NCBI GenBank assembly: GCA_964475415.1
Contig: CAYYWZ010000026.1
Span: 1-47,804 of the forward strand
Source: CALCMJ01 sp964475415
Lineage (GTDB): Bacteria > Bacteroidota > Bacteroidia > Chitinophagales > Saprospiraceae
DNA: 47,804 nucleotides
Direction of reading: 5' to 3'
Shown: piece by piece, positions 8,749 through 17,576 of the stretch
How the letters are laid out: each line of letters opens with the position of its first letter
Numbering within the stretch: position 1 is the first letter of the stretch
Notes under the pieces: generated by a model
Database searches by the model: none
What the model saw: the letters and a program-made list of their open reading frames with translations, nothing else
What the model was told of the DNA's origin: nothing
Program-made: the position numbers and the translations under genes

Positions 8749-9534
8749 TTAGTCTAATAGATTTTTTCCTATTCGTAATTTGTGGGTGTATTTCCCATCA
8801 GCTTCGCTATAGATACCGAAATGATCGAGTTTGTCTATATGTACAGTGCCTGAAGCGTGGATAATCTTATTAGCTTCTAAGAAGATTCCAACATGATGAA
8901 TTGCGCCTTCCTTATTCTCAAAAAAGACTAAATCTCCAGGAATAAGATTTTCTACAAAGGCAACTCCATTCCCATGATGTATCTGTTGTGAAGCATCTCT
9001 CGGAATACGGACTCCTATAAGCTTGTAAAGGACCTGCGTAAATCCAGAGCAATCTATACCAAAGGGTGAACGTCCACCCCATAAATAAGGGGTATTCAAG
9101 TACTTAAGTGCTATTCTAGTCAATAATTCTCGCTTGTCTTCTACCTTGTCTGGATATATAAAAGTCCCGTTATATAAGAATTTCCCGAATGGTGTTTTAA
9201 AAGAAATTCCATCAAATAGCGGAAGTTCGGCGCCATAACATATAGCATGCCGTTCCGTATCTGATGCCACACCCTGTGCATATTCTACTGCCAAGGCATG
9301 TGAGGCACTGTATTTATCTAACTCCTTTTTGCTAATGTAACTGATCAATCTCCTATCTACCCAACCTTCATAGTCATCAAATAAGCATTTTACTTTGACC
9401 CAGTTTTTTCTAAAAGCGGAAATAAGCTCTACTTTTTCACCAAATAAGAGCTGACTGACCATCTCTGATCTGTCATTAGCCTTTAGCCTCATAGAAGCTG
9501 TGCTGACTCTACATATTCCGTATTCGCCTTTCAT
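8749..9534 (-). CDS. NlpC/P60 peptidase with SH3-like domain
   Basis: This is a predicted gamma-D-glutamyl-diamino acid endopeptidase acting on peptidoglycan stem peptides. From ATG 9534 it has 261 residues. A bacterial SH3-like region is at about 5-70 (YGICRVSTASMRLKANDRSEMVSQLLFGE), which is the usual start in Bacteroidota homologues. The NlpC/P60 domain has catalytic Cys162 (GIDCSGFTQ), His214 (HHVGIF) and a third polar residue near His226 (IIHASG). A longer frame to 9570 would begin with TTG and adds 12 poorly conserved residues. No signal peptide is seen, so it may act on imported muropeptides in the cytoplasm, as in recycling. This last point is inference. Confidence 0.9.
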   Translation of the reverse strand: MKGEYGICRVSTASMRLKANDRSEMVSQLLFGEKVELISAFRKNWVKVKCLFDDYEGWVDRRLISYISKKELDKYSASHALAVEYAQGVASDTERHAICYGAELPLFDGISFKTPFGKFLYNGTFIYPDKVEDKRELLTRIALKYLNTPYLWGGRSPFGIDCSGFTQVLYKLIGVRIPRDASQQIHHGNGVAFVENLIPGDLVFFENKEGAIHHVGIFLEANKIIHASGTVHIDKLDHFGIYSEADGKYTHKLRIGKNLLD

Positions 9535-9618
9535 TCTATGTTTATATGCAATAAATCTGCCATATTGCAAGCTAAAATAATAATCCCTCCGTTTTAAGAA
9601 GGTCTGCCTTAGATATTA

Positions 9619-9626
9619 TATTTTTG
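9619..9626 (+). promoter_or_regulatory. -7 box very close to the PorP/SprF start
   Basis: TATTTTTG fits TAnnTTTG and ends only 7 bases before the ATG at 9634. If functional, the transcript would be nearly leaderless. Confidence 0.45.
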
Positions 9627-9633
9627 CACTGCT

Positions 9634-10692
9634 ATGAGAAAAATTATATTTCTATTTACTTTACTATCCATAATTGCAATAGATAAGGATCTGAATGCTC
9701 AAGATCCACATTTTTCGCAATACTATGCTGCGCCTATATATCTGAATCCAGCACTGACTGGAACAGGTGATGGATCTTACAGGTTATCGACTGTGTATAG
9801 AGACCAGTGGAGATCTGCTCTAGATTCCCCTCTTAAGACTTTTTCTGTCAATGCAGATACTAAATTCGAAATGGCCTACAACAAGCAGTACACTCCTGAT
9901 ATTATAGGCGTAGGAATCAACTTTTTTTCTGATAAGGTAGATTTTCTAGATCTCAATACGAATACTTTAGCTATTTCTGGATCTTACCATAAGTCCCTCG
10001 ATAAGAAATCAAAACAATATCTAGGCATAGGTCTTTCCATAGGTATCACACAAAAAAATGTCAATTATAGTAATCTGACATTTGAAGATCAGTTCAACCA
10101 AACAAATGGATACACGCTACCTACTGGCGAAGTGTTACCTCCTAACAATTTTGGCTTTGCGGATTTTTCGCTAGGTCTCAACTATACAGTATCTACAAGT
10201 AAGACCAATAGATTTTTTGTTGGTGGTGCTTTACATCATTTCTTTACCCCTAACCTATCGTTCTATAATCGACAGATAGATCCAGATCCTAATGTTATAC
10301 AGGTCAATGAATACAATTCAAAAATATCTGCTTATATCAACACAAGATTCCAGTTATCCGAAGATCTCATAGTTCATCCAAGATTATTAGCATTGAAGCA
10401 AGGTGACGATCTAGAAATAAACCTAGGCTCTAATGTATCTTTCCCTTTATCCTATAATAAGAATTTCTACTTAGGACTAAGTGTAAGAGCCTTGGATAAC
10501 ATCGATGGTATTAAGCCTGCAGCGATTATCCCACTTGCAGGTATTCAAATAGGAGACTTTGTTGTTGGATTTAGCTACGATGTCAATCTACTAGATATAC
10601 GTCAAGACCCAGCAGGTCTTAACTCATTCGAAATTTCAGTAAGCTTTATAGGAAACTACAGTAATGAGATAGATCTGTGCCCTACTTTCTAG
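9634..10692 (+). CDS. PorP/SprF family T9SS-associated outer-membrane protein
   Basis: This 352-residue protein has a signal peptide (about 1-22, ending LNAQ). It then begins DPHFSQYYAAPIYLNPALTGTGDGSYRLSTVYRDQWRS, the near-universal start of PorP/SprF proteins. The rest alternates amphipathic beta strands and should form a 14-stranded outer-membrane barrel. In the type IX secretion system such proteins help anchor or secrete adhesins (for example SprF with SprB) or associate with PorV-type shuttles. Bacteroidota genomes carry many copies, often beside giant adhesin genes; no such partner is next to this one. The gene converges on a glycosyltransferase with only two bases between their stops. 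Confidence 0.93.
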   Translation: MRKIIFLFTLLSIIAIDKDLNAQDPHFSQYYAAPIYLNPALTGTGDGSYRLSTVYRDQWRSALDSPLKTFSVNADTKFEMAYNKQYTPDIIGVGINFFSDKVDFLDLNTNTLAISGSYHKSLDKKSKQYLGIGLSIGITQKNVNYSNLTFEDQFNQTNGYTLPTGEVLPPNNFGFADFSLGLNYTVSTSKTNRFFVGGALHHFFTPNLSFYNRQIDPDPNVIQVNEYNSKISAYINTRFQLSEDLIVHPRLLALKQGDDLEINLGSNVSFPLSYNKNFYLGLSVRALDNIDGIKPAAIIPLAGIQIGDFVVGFSYDVNLLDIRQDPAGLNSFEISVSFIGNYSNEIDLCPTF

Positions 10693-10694
10693 TA

Positions 10695-11867
10695 TTACTT
10701 TCTATTGATCTCTGCTAAGATTTTTTCTTCTAGCATCTTATTCTTCGCTTTCCAAGATCGTTGGGTAACAACATTTTCCTTGGCTAATAGAACTTTCTTT
10801 GTAGTGTCCGCATCGCTAGCTAACATTTGCAATATATAGTCAGCAAATTCTTGTTCATTACTTGCAACTGTAAGGTATTGTTCTATATCATCTATATCTA
10901 ATCCACTAGCGACTTCAGGAGAAACTATACAAGGTATCTCCATAGCCATCGCTTCTAGTATTTTGTTTTGTTGACCTATTCCATTAAAAATAGGTGCTAC
11001 AAATATCTTATGCTCATTGTAGACTGCTCTGATATCTTCTACCCATCCGGTGACCGCTATCTGCTTACTCCTATACGATAAAATTTTAGAAGTAGGTCTA
11101 GCCCCCGCGATAGTAAGAGTCGTATCTTTTCTTAACTGCTTTACAAGAGGGAATATTTTTTCTACAAGAAATTCAGTAGCGTAAATATTCGGTTTATACC
11201 CCATGTTACCTACGAAAAGTATATCTTTTTTTTGACTCACCACCTTGGGTTGAAAAAATTGTGTATCGATGCCATTAGGTATAATGTGCAATTGATCATC
11301 ATCTATTGGCACTAAACTTTTCTTGTCTTGAGCTGATATGATAAACTTACAATTCAGTGCTTGTATAATCTCTTTCTCAAGGGCGACTAACCTATTCGCC
11401 TCCTTATTATACAACCAACTCATGAGGCCATTTTCTTGATTACTTCTAAGCTTATAACCCACAGAAAAACTATCCATCATATCTATAGATACTGAAGTAT
11501 CATGAGCTTTATTCCTGTACGGATACATTCTTAATAATTGGAAATAGATATGATCAGGTGCTATCCGTTCTATCTCCATATTTATTTTCTTATGTATCCT
11601 TGAGTTGTAAAAATAATTTACTTGGAATGGAGCTTTACTGAGTGCATTTCTAAGTAAGTTTATCTTACCATTAATACTATATACATGAATCTCCGTGCAA
11701 TATTTTTCTAGTGATTTCTTATGAATATCTGTAACAGGAACATCTGACAATGCGAAGAGGTATATGTCAAACTTTTCAGACAAATCCCTTATCTGATAGA
11801 ACAGTCTGAGCTTATCACCCTTTTCTAACGGGTAGGGAAAACGAGATGCAAGAATTACTAGTTTCAA
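10695..11867 (-). CDS. GT4-family glycosyltransferase
   Basis: This 390-residue cytoplasmic glycosyltransferase has two Rossmann-like halves. The N-terminus LVILASRFPYPLEKGDKLR has the acceptor-side glycine loop. FVGNMGYKPN opens the second half, and FNGIGQQNKILEAMAMEIPCI carries the nucleotide-sugar-binding Glu-rich motif typical of GT4. The start is TTG at 11867, which gives the expected family N-terminus. It lies 44 bases after a second GT4 gene (11912-13126), so both probably form one operon for surface polysaccharide or glycolipid synthesis. Sugar donor and acceptor are unknown. Confidence 0.9.
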   Translation of the reverse strand: MKLVILASRFPYPLEKGDKLRLFYQIRDLSEKFDIYLFALSDVPVTDIHKKSLEKYCTEIHVYSINGKINLLRNALSKAPFQVNYFYNSRIHKKINMEIERIAPDHIYFQLLRMYPYRNKAHDTSVSIDMMDSFSVGYKLRSNQENGLMSWLYNKEANRLVALEKEIIQALNCKFIISAQDKKSLVPIDDDQLHIIPNGIDTQFFQPKVVSQKKDILFVGNMGYKPNIYATEFLVEKIFPLVKQLRKDTTLTIAGARPTSKILSYRSKQIAVTGWVEDIRAVYNEHKIFVAPIFNGIGQQNKILEAMAMEIPCIVSPEVASGLDIDDIEQYLTVASNEQEFADYILQMLASDADTTKKVLLAKENVVTQRSWKAKNKMLEEKILAEINRK

Positions 11868-11911
11868 TGATGCAATTTAATATTATCCTAAAGATAATTT
11901 TCTAGAAAACT

Positions 11912-13126
11912 TTAGTGGGCTCCTGTAAGTAAGATTTTATACTTTTCTATTAAATTTTCTGCAATCTTGACATTGCTATAATGCTCATGAACAAACTTTA
12001 CAGCATTTTCCTGAAGGGCAGAGATCTCAGCTTCCGAAGATCTTAAGAAACCGATAGCTTCGACAAACTCCTCAGGTGTATCCGCTATCAGCACATGTTT
12101 CTTATGTTTTGCTTCGATACCTTCTAGACCTATACTTGTTGTAATGACTATCTTACCGAGTGCCATCCCTTCTAGAATTTTTACTCTTGTACCGCTTCCT
12201 GAGAAAAGAGGTACTATCATTGCGTTGTGCTTATTGATAAACTCTACAGCGCAAGGCACTTCACCCTCCATGATGACACCCTCCTGCTGATCAAAATTAT
12301 GTTGCGAAGAGACATTTCTACCTGCTATGGAAAATCTGGTGTTGGGATAGGATGATAGAATCTTATCCCATACATTATCTAAGAACCATAGGACACCTTC
12401 TTCATTAGGCCTCCAGTCTAGAGAACCGATAAAGCACAGGTTGATTTTATTTTTATTGAGCTTAGTTTTTACACCCTTATACTTATCTAATTGGAGACCT
12501 ATCGGAGAAGACATAGCACCGTTTTTATATCCTAGCTTCTTGAACCTTTTAAGATCTCTTTCTGACACGGTAACTAGATAATCATAATCATTCAGATGAT
12601 CCATCTCATAGTTTCTAAGCTTATGGGTCAGATACTTAAGGTACATTTTCTTAGGTAGGAAATTAGTATTCTCAGTGATACGCTCCCATATCTCGAACTC
12701 TATATTATGTGCCCTCATACTTATCAGTGCATCGCTATATTTTTTGATAACTTCTACATAAGGAGCCAGATACAAGGTTTCTAGTTGTATTATGTCAAAG
12801 GAGTTATTCTTCAAAAGTTTTACTAACTTTTGCTCAAAAGCTTTACAGTAGAATCTCGAGATATGATAAGAGTCGCTACTAAAAAGATTCTTGAATGCAT
12901 CCAGAGGTTTTAGACTATTATCTATTTCTGAAGTATGTATAGCTGTATAATGATCAAATTCTGAAGGTAATTTGTCAATTTCTGTATAATGCTTAGAAGT
13001 ATTCATACTCAACAAGGTGACATTACATCCTTTTTGGTGTAGTGCCTTGCTGAGAAAAGTTACAGCAATGGATTCTCCATCTTTGAGAGGGAAAGGGAAT
13101 TTTTTACAAAGTTGTAGTAGCTTCAT
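11912..13126 (-). CDS. GT4-family glycosyltransferase, first of a pair
   Basis: The 404-residue product has a GT-B fold like its neighbour. Visible elements are the start LLQLCKKFPFPLKDGESIAV, CFIGSLDWRPNEEGVLWF at the start of the nucleotide-binding half, and PLFSGSGTRVKILEGMALGKIVI with the conserved Glu pair. The layout (KFPFP...DGE) resembles glycosyltransferases that act on cell-surface glycans. It is the upstream gene of a two-gene operon. An inverted repeat at 13140-13165 sits just before it. Confidence 0.9.
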   Translation of the reverse strand: MKLLQLCKKFPFPLKDGESIAVTFLSKALHQKGCNVTLLSMNTSKHYTEIDKLPSEFDHYTAIHTSEIDNSLKPLDAFKNLFSSDSYHISRFYCKAFEQKLVKLLKNNSFDIIQLETLYLAPYVEVIKKYSDALISMRAHNIEFEIWERITENTNFLPKKMYLKYLTHKLRNYEMDHLNDYDYLVTVSERDLKRFKKLGYKNGAMSSPIGLQLDKYKGVKTKLNKNKINLCFIGSLDWRPNEEGVLWFLDNVWDKILSSYPNTRFSIAGRNVSSQHNFDQQEGVIMEGEVPCAVEFINKHNAMIVPLFSGSGTRVKILEGMALGKIVITTSIGLEGIEAKHKKHVLIADTPEEFVEAIGFLRSSEAEISALQENAVKFVHEHYSNVKIAENLIEKYKILLTGAH

Positions 13127-13139
13127 TTGGTTTTTCGAT

Positions 13140-13165
13140 CATGCCTTAGCGTGCGCTAATGTATG
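13140..13165 (-). promoter_or_regulatory. imperfect palindrome before the glycosyltransferase operon
   Basis: The core TTAGCG-TG-CGCTAA (13146-13159) is a perfect 6-base inverted repeat, flanked by matching CAT / ATG arms at 13140-13142 and 13163-13165. It lies 14 to 40 bases before the ATG at 13126. It could be an operator or a hairpin in the 5' leader. It is GC-richer than its surroundings, which argues against pure chance. Confidence 0.35.
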
Positions 13166-13559
13166 ACTTAATGACTAAATAACGATATATATTCATTTTT
13201 GTATACGTCCTTATTGACAAATTTTGACATAAAATTCATAGACAAGACAAATAGCTAAATTATAAGATAGAGCTCATAAGACGCATATAACAATCCGTAT
13301 ATAGAGCAACTATAATAACTAAGTAAGCTTCACAGATCAAACAATAATGATTTCTAATATACCTGATGAATCAATATTTACATATTAATTATTACATTTA
13401 TATATGTAAGACCTAGGTATAGTAGGGAATAAGTATAATCATATCAGAGTTAAAGATTCTATTTGGAAAGCGTATGTTTTATGTTTATATAAGAAAAAAA
13501 TTTATATAATAACTACCCTTATCAAGGTAGTTGTAAATTTAAAGGTAAATGATATTTCT
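13166..13559. other. divergent AT-rich intergenic region
   Basis: About 390 bases between the glycosyltransferase operon and the ABC ATPase gene hold no recognisable gene on either strand. They should contain two divergent promoters. No exact TAnnTTTG was seen before either gene. The only clear element is the inverted repeat at 13511-13532. Confidence 0.5.
13511..13532 (+). promoter_or_regulatory. inverted repeat upstream of the LolD-like gene
   Basis: AACTACC (13511-13517) and GGTAGTT (13526-13532) are perfect complements around an 8-base loop, 27 bases before the ATG at 13560. It could be a leader hairpin or an operator. No U-run follows. Confidence 0.35.
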
Positions 13560-14216
13560 ATGATGTTAAAAGCTGAAAACATACATAAATCATATGATGA
13601 CGTAGAAGTACTGAGAGGTATAGACATGCATGTCTATAGAGGTGAACTCGTATCTATAATAGGAAAATCTGGATCTGGAAAAAGTACACTTTTACATATA
13701 CTAGGCACTCTAGATAAGTCAGATCAGGGCAAGGTGCTCATCAACAATAATGATGTAAATGCCTACAATGAAAAACAGATGGCCCAATTTAGAAATAAAA
13801 ACATAGGATTCGTTTTTCAGTTTCATCACCTGTTGGCTGAATTTACAGCTTTAGAAAATGCTATGATCCCAGCTTTAATAAGTAAAAGGTCGAAATCTGA
13901 GGCAGAAAGCGAAGCCAAAAAAATATTAGACTATCTAGGGCTCGGTCATAGACTTACTCATCGACCATCAGAGTTATCAGGAGGAGAACAACAGAGAGTA
14001 GCGATAGCTAGAGCGCTAATCAATAAACCTGAACTGATACTCGCTGATGAACCAACAGGAAATCTAGATACACAGACCTCAGAGGAACTTCATGATCTTT
14101 TTTTGAGCTTAAAAAAAGACTTTAACCAAACTTTTATAATCGTGACCCATAACAAGAGATTTGCCGAGATATCAGATCGGCAGATTATTTTAGAAGATGG
14201 ACTTATCAAGGCATAG
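13560..14216 (+). CDS. LolD-like ABC transporter ATPase
   Basis: This 218-residue ATPase powers an ABC complex at the inner membrane. It shows Walker A GKSGSGKST (35-43), a Q-loop in FVFQFHHLLAEFTALENA, signature LSGGEQQRVAIARA, Walker B LILADEPTGNLD and the H-loop VTHN. The FQFHHLL...FTALENA stretch is characteristic of LolD, which releases lipoproteins from the inner membrane; FtsE and MacB ATPases are related alternatives. No LolC/E-type permease is adjacent, so the partner must be encoded elsewhere. Five bases separate it from the DUF389 gene downstream, so these are co-transcribed. Confidence 0.88.
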   Translation: MMLKAENIHKSYDDVEVLRGIDMHVYRGELVSIIGKSGSGKSTLLHILGTLDKSDQGKVLINNNDVNAYNEKQMAQFRNKNIGFVFQFHHLLAEFTALENAMIPALISKRSKSEAESEAKKILDYLGLGHRLTHRPSELSGGEQQRVAIARALINKPELILADEPTGNLDTQTSEELHDLFLSLKKDFNQTFIIVTHNKRFAEISDRQIILEDGLIKA

Positions 14217-14221
14217 TTATT

Positions 14222-15640
14222 ATGAGCAAAGAAGAGATCCCTAATCCACAAGAATCTAAAATCAGCATAAAGGAATGGATCGCTGATTGGATAAGCTCAT
14301 TAGTAGACCTAGAAAAGGGTGTAGACAAGCGTGGAACCATACAAGAAATCAAGCAAAACATTTCTATGAGTGGCCCTAATGCTTGGATGCTTATGTGTTC
14401 TATAGTTATAGCATCCATAGGACTTAATATGAACTCGCCGGCAGTAATTATTGGCGCCATGCTCATTTCACCTCTTATGTCTCCTATATTAGGGATTGGT
14501 CTTGCTGTGGGAATTAATGATTCAGACCTATTAAAAAAGTCACTCATGCATTTCTCAGCAGCTATATTTATTGCTATTATCACGAGCACGATATATTTTA
14601 AATTTGCTCCTTTTCAAGAGTTAACTGCAGAGATAGAAGCGAGAACAGAGCCTACCTTCCTTGATGTTTTTATAGCTATTTTCGGTGGTGTTGCAGGAAT
14701 TATTTCTATTGCTAGAAAAGATATTTCCACTACCCTACCAGGTGTTGCCATTGCTACAGCATTAATGCCGCCATTGTGTGTTACAGGCTATGGAGTTGCT
14801 AACTGGGAATTAGGGATGGCTTCTCATTCTTTCTATCTATTTTTCCTTAACACCTTTTTTGTTGCTATAGCGACTTACGTGATCATTCTATACTTAGATT
14901 TTCCGCACAAAAAATTTGTAAATAAGACAGAAAGAAACAAGACAATTATAGCAATGACCTTGTTCAGCGTCCTCACTATCATACCTAGTCTTATTATATT
15001 CCAAAGAGTTTATACTGAATTCAAAACAGAACAAAAAATTCAAGATTTTGTAGTAGAATATATAGGAGATAATCAGAAGTACCTAGATGAATACAAACTG
15101 ATGCATTCAGATTCGATCAACAGACTAGTACTTAAGGTATATGGAGATGTCATATCAGATGACAAAATGGATTATTATATGAAGGGTCTCGATACTAAAG
15201 GCATCAAGAATACGACTATAGAAATCATACCTACTTCTGAGATAAAATTAGATAGAGTTCAGTTCCTAGAATCAAAAATCACTGGAGTAGAAAAGATAGC
15301 AGCTCAGTTACAAATTGCCAAAGAAGAAAACATAGAACAAGAACAATTAGTAGAACTCCTAGAAAAAGAAGTGAATTCTAGAAAATTAGACTCTGTCGAA
15401 TTTACTACAATAGCTTTAGACTTCAAAACAATTTTCCCAGAATTGGAAGAACTGTCTTTAGCTTATGCTCAGAGCTACGATTTCGAAAATTATACGGATA
15501 AACAACCTATCCTATTTCTAGATTGGAAAAAAGGACTTAGTAATAAAACTAAGACAGTAAGAACTAATAAGATTAGGGAAATTCTACAACGACGAGAAAA
15601 CCTCAGAGGCATAGAGATCATAAGCAGAGATGACTACTAG
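14222..15640 (+). CDS. DUF389 (TIGR00341-like) multi-pass membrane protein
   Basis: The 472-residue protein begins with a soluble segment (about 1-55). Then come about six hydrophobic helices from 55 to 260 with the DUF389 hallmarks MNSPAVIIGAMLISPLMSPI and PGVAIATALMPPLCVTGYG. A long charged, partly coiled tail follows (260-472). DUF389 proteins are widespread inner-membrane proteins of unknown function. The repeated GAMLISPLMSP / ATALMPPL motifs look like an internal duplication and suggest a transport or channel role, which is inference. It follows the LolD-like ATPase by 5 bases. Its TAG stop interlocks with the stop of the convergent photolyase gene. Confidence 0.88.
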   Translation: MSKEEIPNPQESKISIKEWIADWISSLVDLEKGVDKRGTIQEIKQNISMSGPNAWMLMCSIVIASIGLNMNSPAVIIGAMLISPLMSPILGIGLAVGINDSDLLKKSLMHFSAAIFIAIITSTIYFKFAPFQELTAEIEARTEPTFLDVFIAIFGGVAGIISIARKDISTTLPGVAIATALMPPLCVTGYGVANWELGMASHSFYLFFLNTFFVAIATYVIILYLDFPHKKFVNKTERNKTIIAMTLFSVLTIIPSLIIFQRVYTEFKTEQKIQDFVVEYIGDNQKYLDEYKLMHSDSINRLVLKVYGDVISDDKMDYYMKGLDTKGIKNTTIEIIPTSEIKLDRVQFLESKITGVEKIAAQLQIAKEENIEQEQLVELLEKEVNSRKLDSVEFTTIALDFKTIFPELEELSLAYAQSYDFENYTDKQPILFLDWKKGLSNKTKTVRTNKIREILQRRENLRGIEIISRDDY

Positions 15641-17052
15641 CACCAACTCTCATTGATCATCATGGGTAAAGGATAAGTATGATCTCCTAAATTTGGTCTA
15701 TCCTTAATAAGATCAGGCCTGTGTATATGTCTGGACGAAACATCTGCTAATTCCGGTATCCATCTTTTAATATACTCACCAGCAGGATCATATTTCTTAG
15801 ACTGAATCACGACGTTGAAATGTCGCTTTTCTCTGGTGTCAGATCCTACACCAGCGATGTAGTTCCAGTTTCCATAATTACTACAAGGATCATAATCTAT
15901 AAGCAATGACTCCATGTATTCTGCTCCTAACAACCAATTTAGTTTCAGATCATGAACAAGGAAACTAGCAACATTCTGCCTTCCCCTATTGGACATAAAT
16001 CCAGTATAATTAAGCTCTCTCATATTAGCATCTATAAAGGGAACGCCTGTCTTTCCTGATGCCCACTTTTCAAAAGTTTCCATATGTACACTTAAACTTA
16101 AATCAGGGTTTTCCTTAGTACCACCAGCTTGGAAAATCTTGTTCTCATGCTTCTTGCCCATCAATCTGAAAAAGTCTCTCCACAGTAATTCGAAAAACAA
16201 CCAATAGGTAGAATCATTAGAACCGTGCTGAGCTTCATAACTCTTAATTTGCTGATATATATATTTTGGAGATAGACAACCATGAGAAAGATAAGCTGAT
16301 AACTTGGATGAGAAATCTCTTCCTAGTAATCCATTTCTAGTTTCCTTATACTTAGAGATCAGTTTACTCTGAAACAAATAGTAATCGAGTTCTTTCTTGC
16401 CGGCATCTTCTCCCCCTGATATCTTATAATCTCCTTTATGGTCATATTCAGCGTGACCTAGATCCGATAGATTGGGCATCTCTCCTGACTCCAGAGATTC
16501 TGTACTATGATTAGCTAGAAAATCTGGAATTGGTAGCGGTTCTCTTATAGGTGTAAATCGTTCCACCTCTTTTCTAAAAGTACTAAAGGTGTCTGGACAA
16601 TGTGTCACTGGAAATGGAAGATCAGCAGTATAGTACAACATCTTTCCTCGGGAATACCTTACTTCCTGTCCTATTGCCCAAAGATTTAGCTCTAGCGTGT
16701 CTTGAACATACAACTCTTCAGAGGTTCTTTCTCTGTTACAATATACCCAACTCGTTTTTTCCTGCCTAGCTATTTCTGGAATGATTTCTTCAGGTTTCCC
16801 GACACGAACGATGAGAGGAAAATTGAACTTAGCTAGATTATCTCTTAGATTCTGTACAGCTTCTAAAATAAAATTTGCTCTAAATTTACCAGTTTTCTTG
16901 AAACCAAAACTAGTTCGTCCGAGCATTTCTCGCTCATCGAAAACGTAGATCGGTATAATTCTTTCTGCATGTTTCAGAGCATCCGACAAAGCCTCATTGT
17001 CGTGAAGTCGTAAATCATTTCTGAACCAAACTATTGCGGAATTAGATTTCAT
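15637..17052 (-). CDS. cryptochrome-DASH / photolyase family flavoprotein
   Basis: This 471-residue protein is a blue-light flavoprotein. Cry-DASH members repair cyclobutane dimers in single-stranded DNA and may also signal. The N-terminal alpha/beta domain starts IVWFRNDLRLHDNEAL (antenna-binding side). The FAD-binding region includes NGLLGRDFSSKLSAYLSHGCLSP, WRDFFRLM, GKTGVPFIDANMREL and MSNRGRQNVASFLVHDL. The NRGRQNVASF form is typical of the DASH subgroup, rather than the class I CPD photolyase form. Length agrees with Cry-DASH. It is a single gene, divergent from the lipoprotein-SCO operon. Discrimination from a classical photolyase would need an alignment. Confidence 0.88.
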   Translation of the reverse strand: MKSNSAIVWFRNDLRLHDNEALSDALKHAERIIPIYVFDEREMLGRTSFGFKKTGKFRANFILEAVQNLRDNLAKFNFPLIVRVGKPEEIIPEIARQEKTSWVYCNRERTSEELYVQDTLELNLWAIGQEVRYSRGKMLYYTADLPFPVTHCPDTFSTFRKEVERFTPIREPLPIPDFLANHSTESLESGEMPNLSDLGHAEYDHKGDYKISGGEDAGKKELDYYLFQSKLISKYKETRNGLLGRDFSSKLSAYLSHGCLSPKYIYQQIKSYEAQHGSNDSTYWLFFELLWRDFFRLMGKKHENKIFQAGGTKENPDLSLSVHMETFEKWASGKTGVPFIDANMRELNYTGFMSNRGRQNVASFLVHDLKLNWLLGAEYMESLLIDYDPCSNYGNWNYIAGVGSDTREKRHFNVVIQSKKYDPAGEYIKRWIPELADVSSRHIHRPDLIKDRPNLGDHTYPLPMMINESWC

Positions 17053-17130
17053 TTTATTTGCTTATTGCAATTATAAACAAGCTTAAGAAAAATATGTTTG
17101 AATAAATACAAGAAAGGATTATTTGTACCC

Positions 17131-17138
17131 TATTTTTG
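17131..17138 (+). promoter_or_regulatory. Bacteroidota-type -7 box
   Basis: TATTTTTG fits TAnnTTTG and ends 15 bases before the ATG at 17154, heading the lipoprotein / SCO1 / cytochrome c operon. No well-spaced -33 TTTG was found. Confidence 0.5.
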
Positions 17139-17153
17139 TGAAAAATTTAAAAA

Positions 17154-17576
17154 ATGTCAATAGTAAAATTTGTATTACCTCTATTAATTGTTAGTATAAT
17201 CGCATGCAAATCAGATCAGCCACCTTCAGCTACGGAAAAACTTCATGAGGAAATTATGTTTATCCACGATGATGTGATGCCAAAAACATCTAATATTAGA
17301 AAAATGATCAAACGTATAAAGGCTAAGAAAAAAGATATTACAGCAAATAATACTAGTCTTATCAAGTTGCTAGACCAGCAAGTAAACAGTCTGAACAAAG
17401 CTGATGATGATATGATGGACTGGATGGCTCAGTACAAAAAACCTAGCTTTAAGGATACAACTGAGAATACCATGATATATCTAAGAGGTCAGCTAGAGCA
17501 AATCGACATTGTAAAACTCCAAATAGAGAAATCACTTTCTGAAAGCAAACGTATCATGGAAAATATACAAGGATGA
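17154..17576 (+). CDS. small helical lipoprotein of unknown function
   Basis: The product has 140 residues with a lipoprotein signal ending SIIAC (acylated Cys18), followed by a helical, charged body. Phrases such as LHEEIMFIHDDVMPKTSNIRKM and LKLQIEKSLSE-type heptads suggest a short helical bundle or coiled coil. Proteins with this layout recur beside SCO1 genes in Bacteroidota, as far as I recall. The TGA stop overlaps the ATG of the SCO1 gene (ATGA), so they are translationally coupled. A role in copper or cytochrome assembly is inferred from position only. Confidence 0.75.
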   Translation: MSIVKFVLPLLIVSIIACKSDQPPSATEKLHEEIMFIHDDVMPKTSNIRKMIKRIKAKKKDITANNTSLIKLLDQQVNSLNKADDDMMDWMAQYKKPSFKDTTENTMIYLRGQLEQIDIVKLQIEKSLSESKRIMENIQG

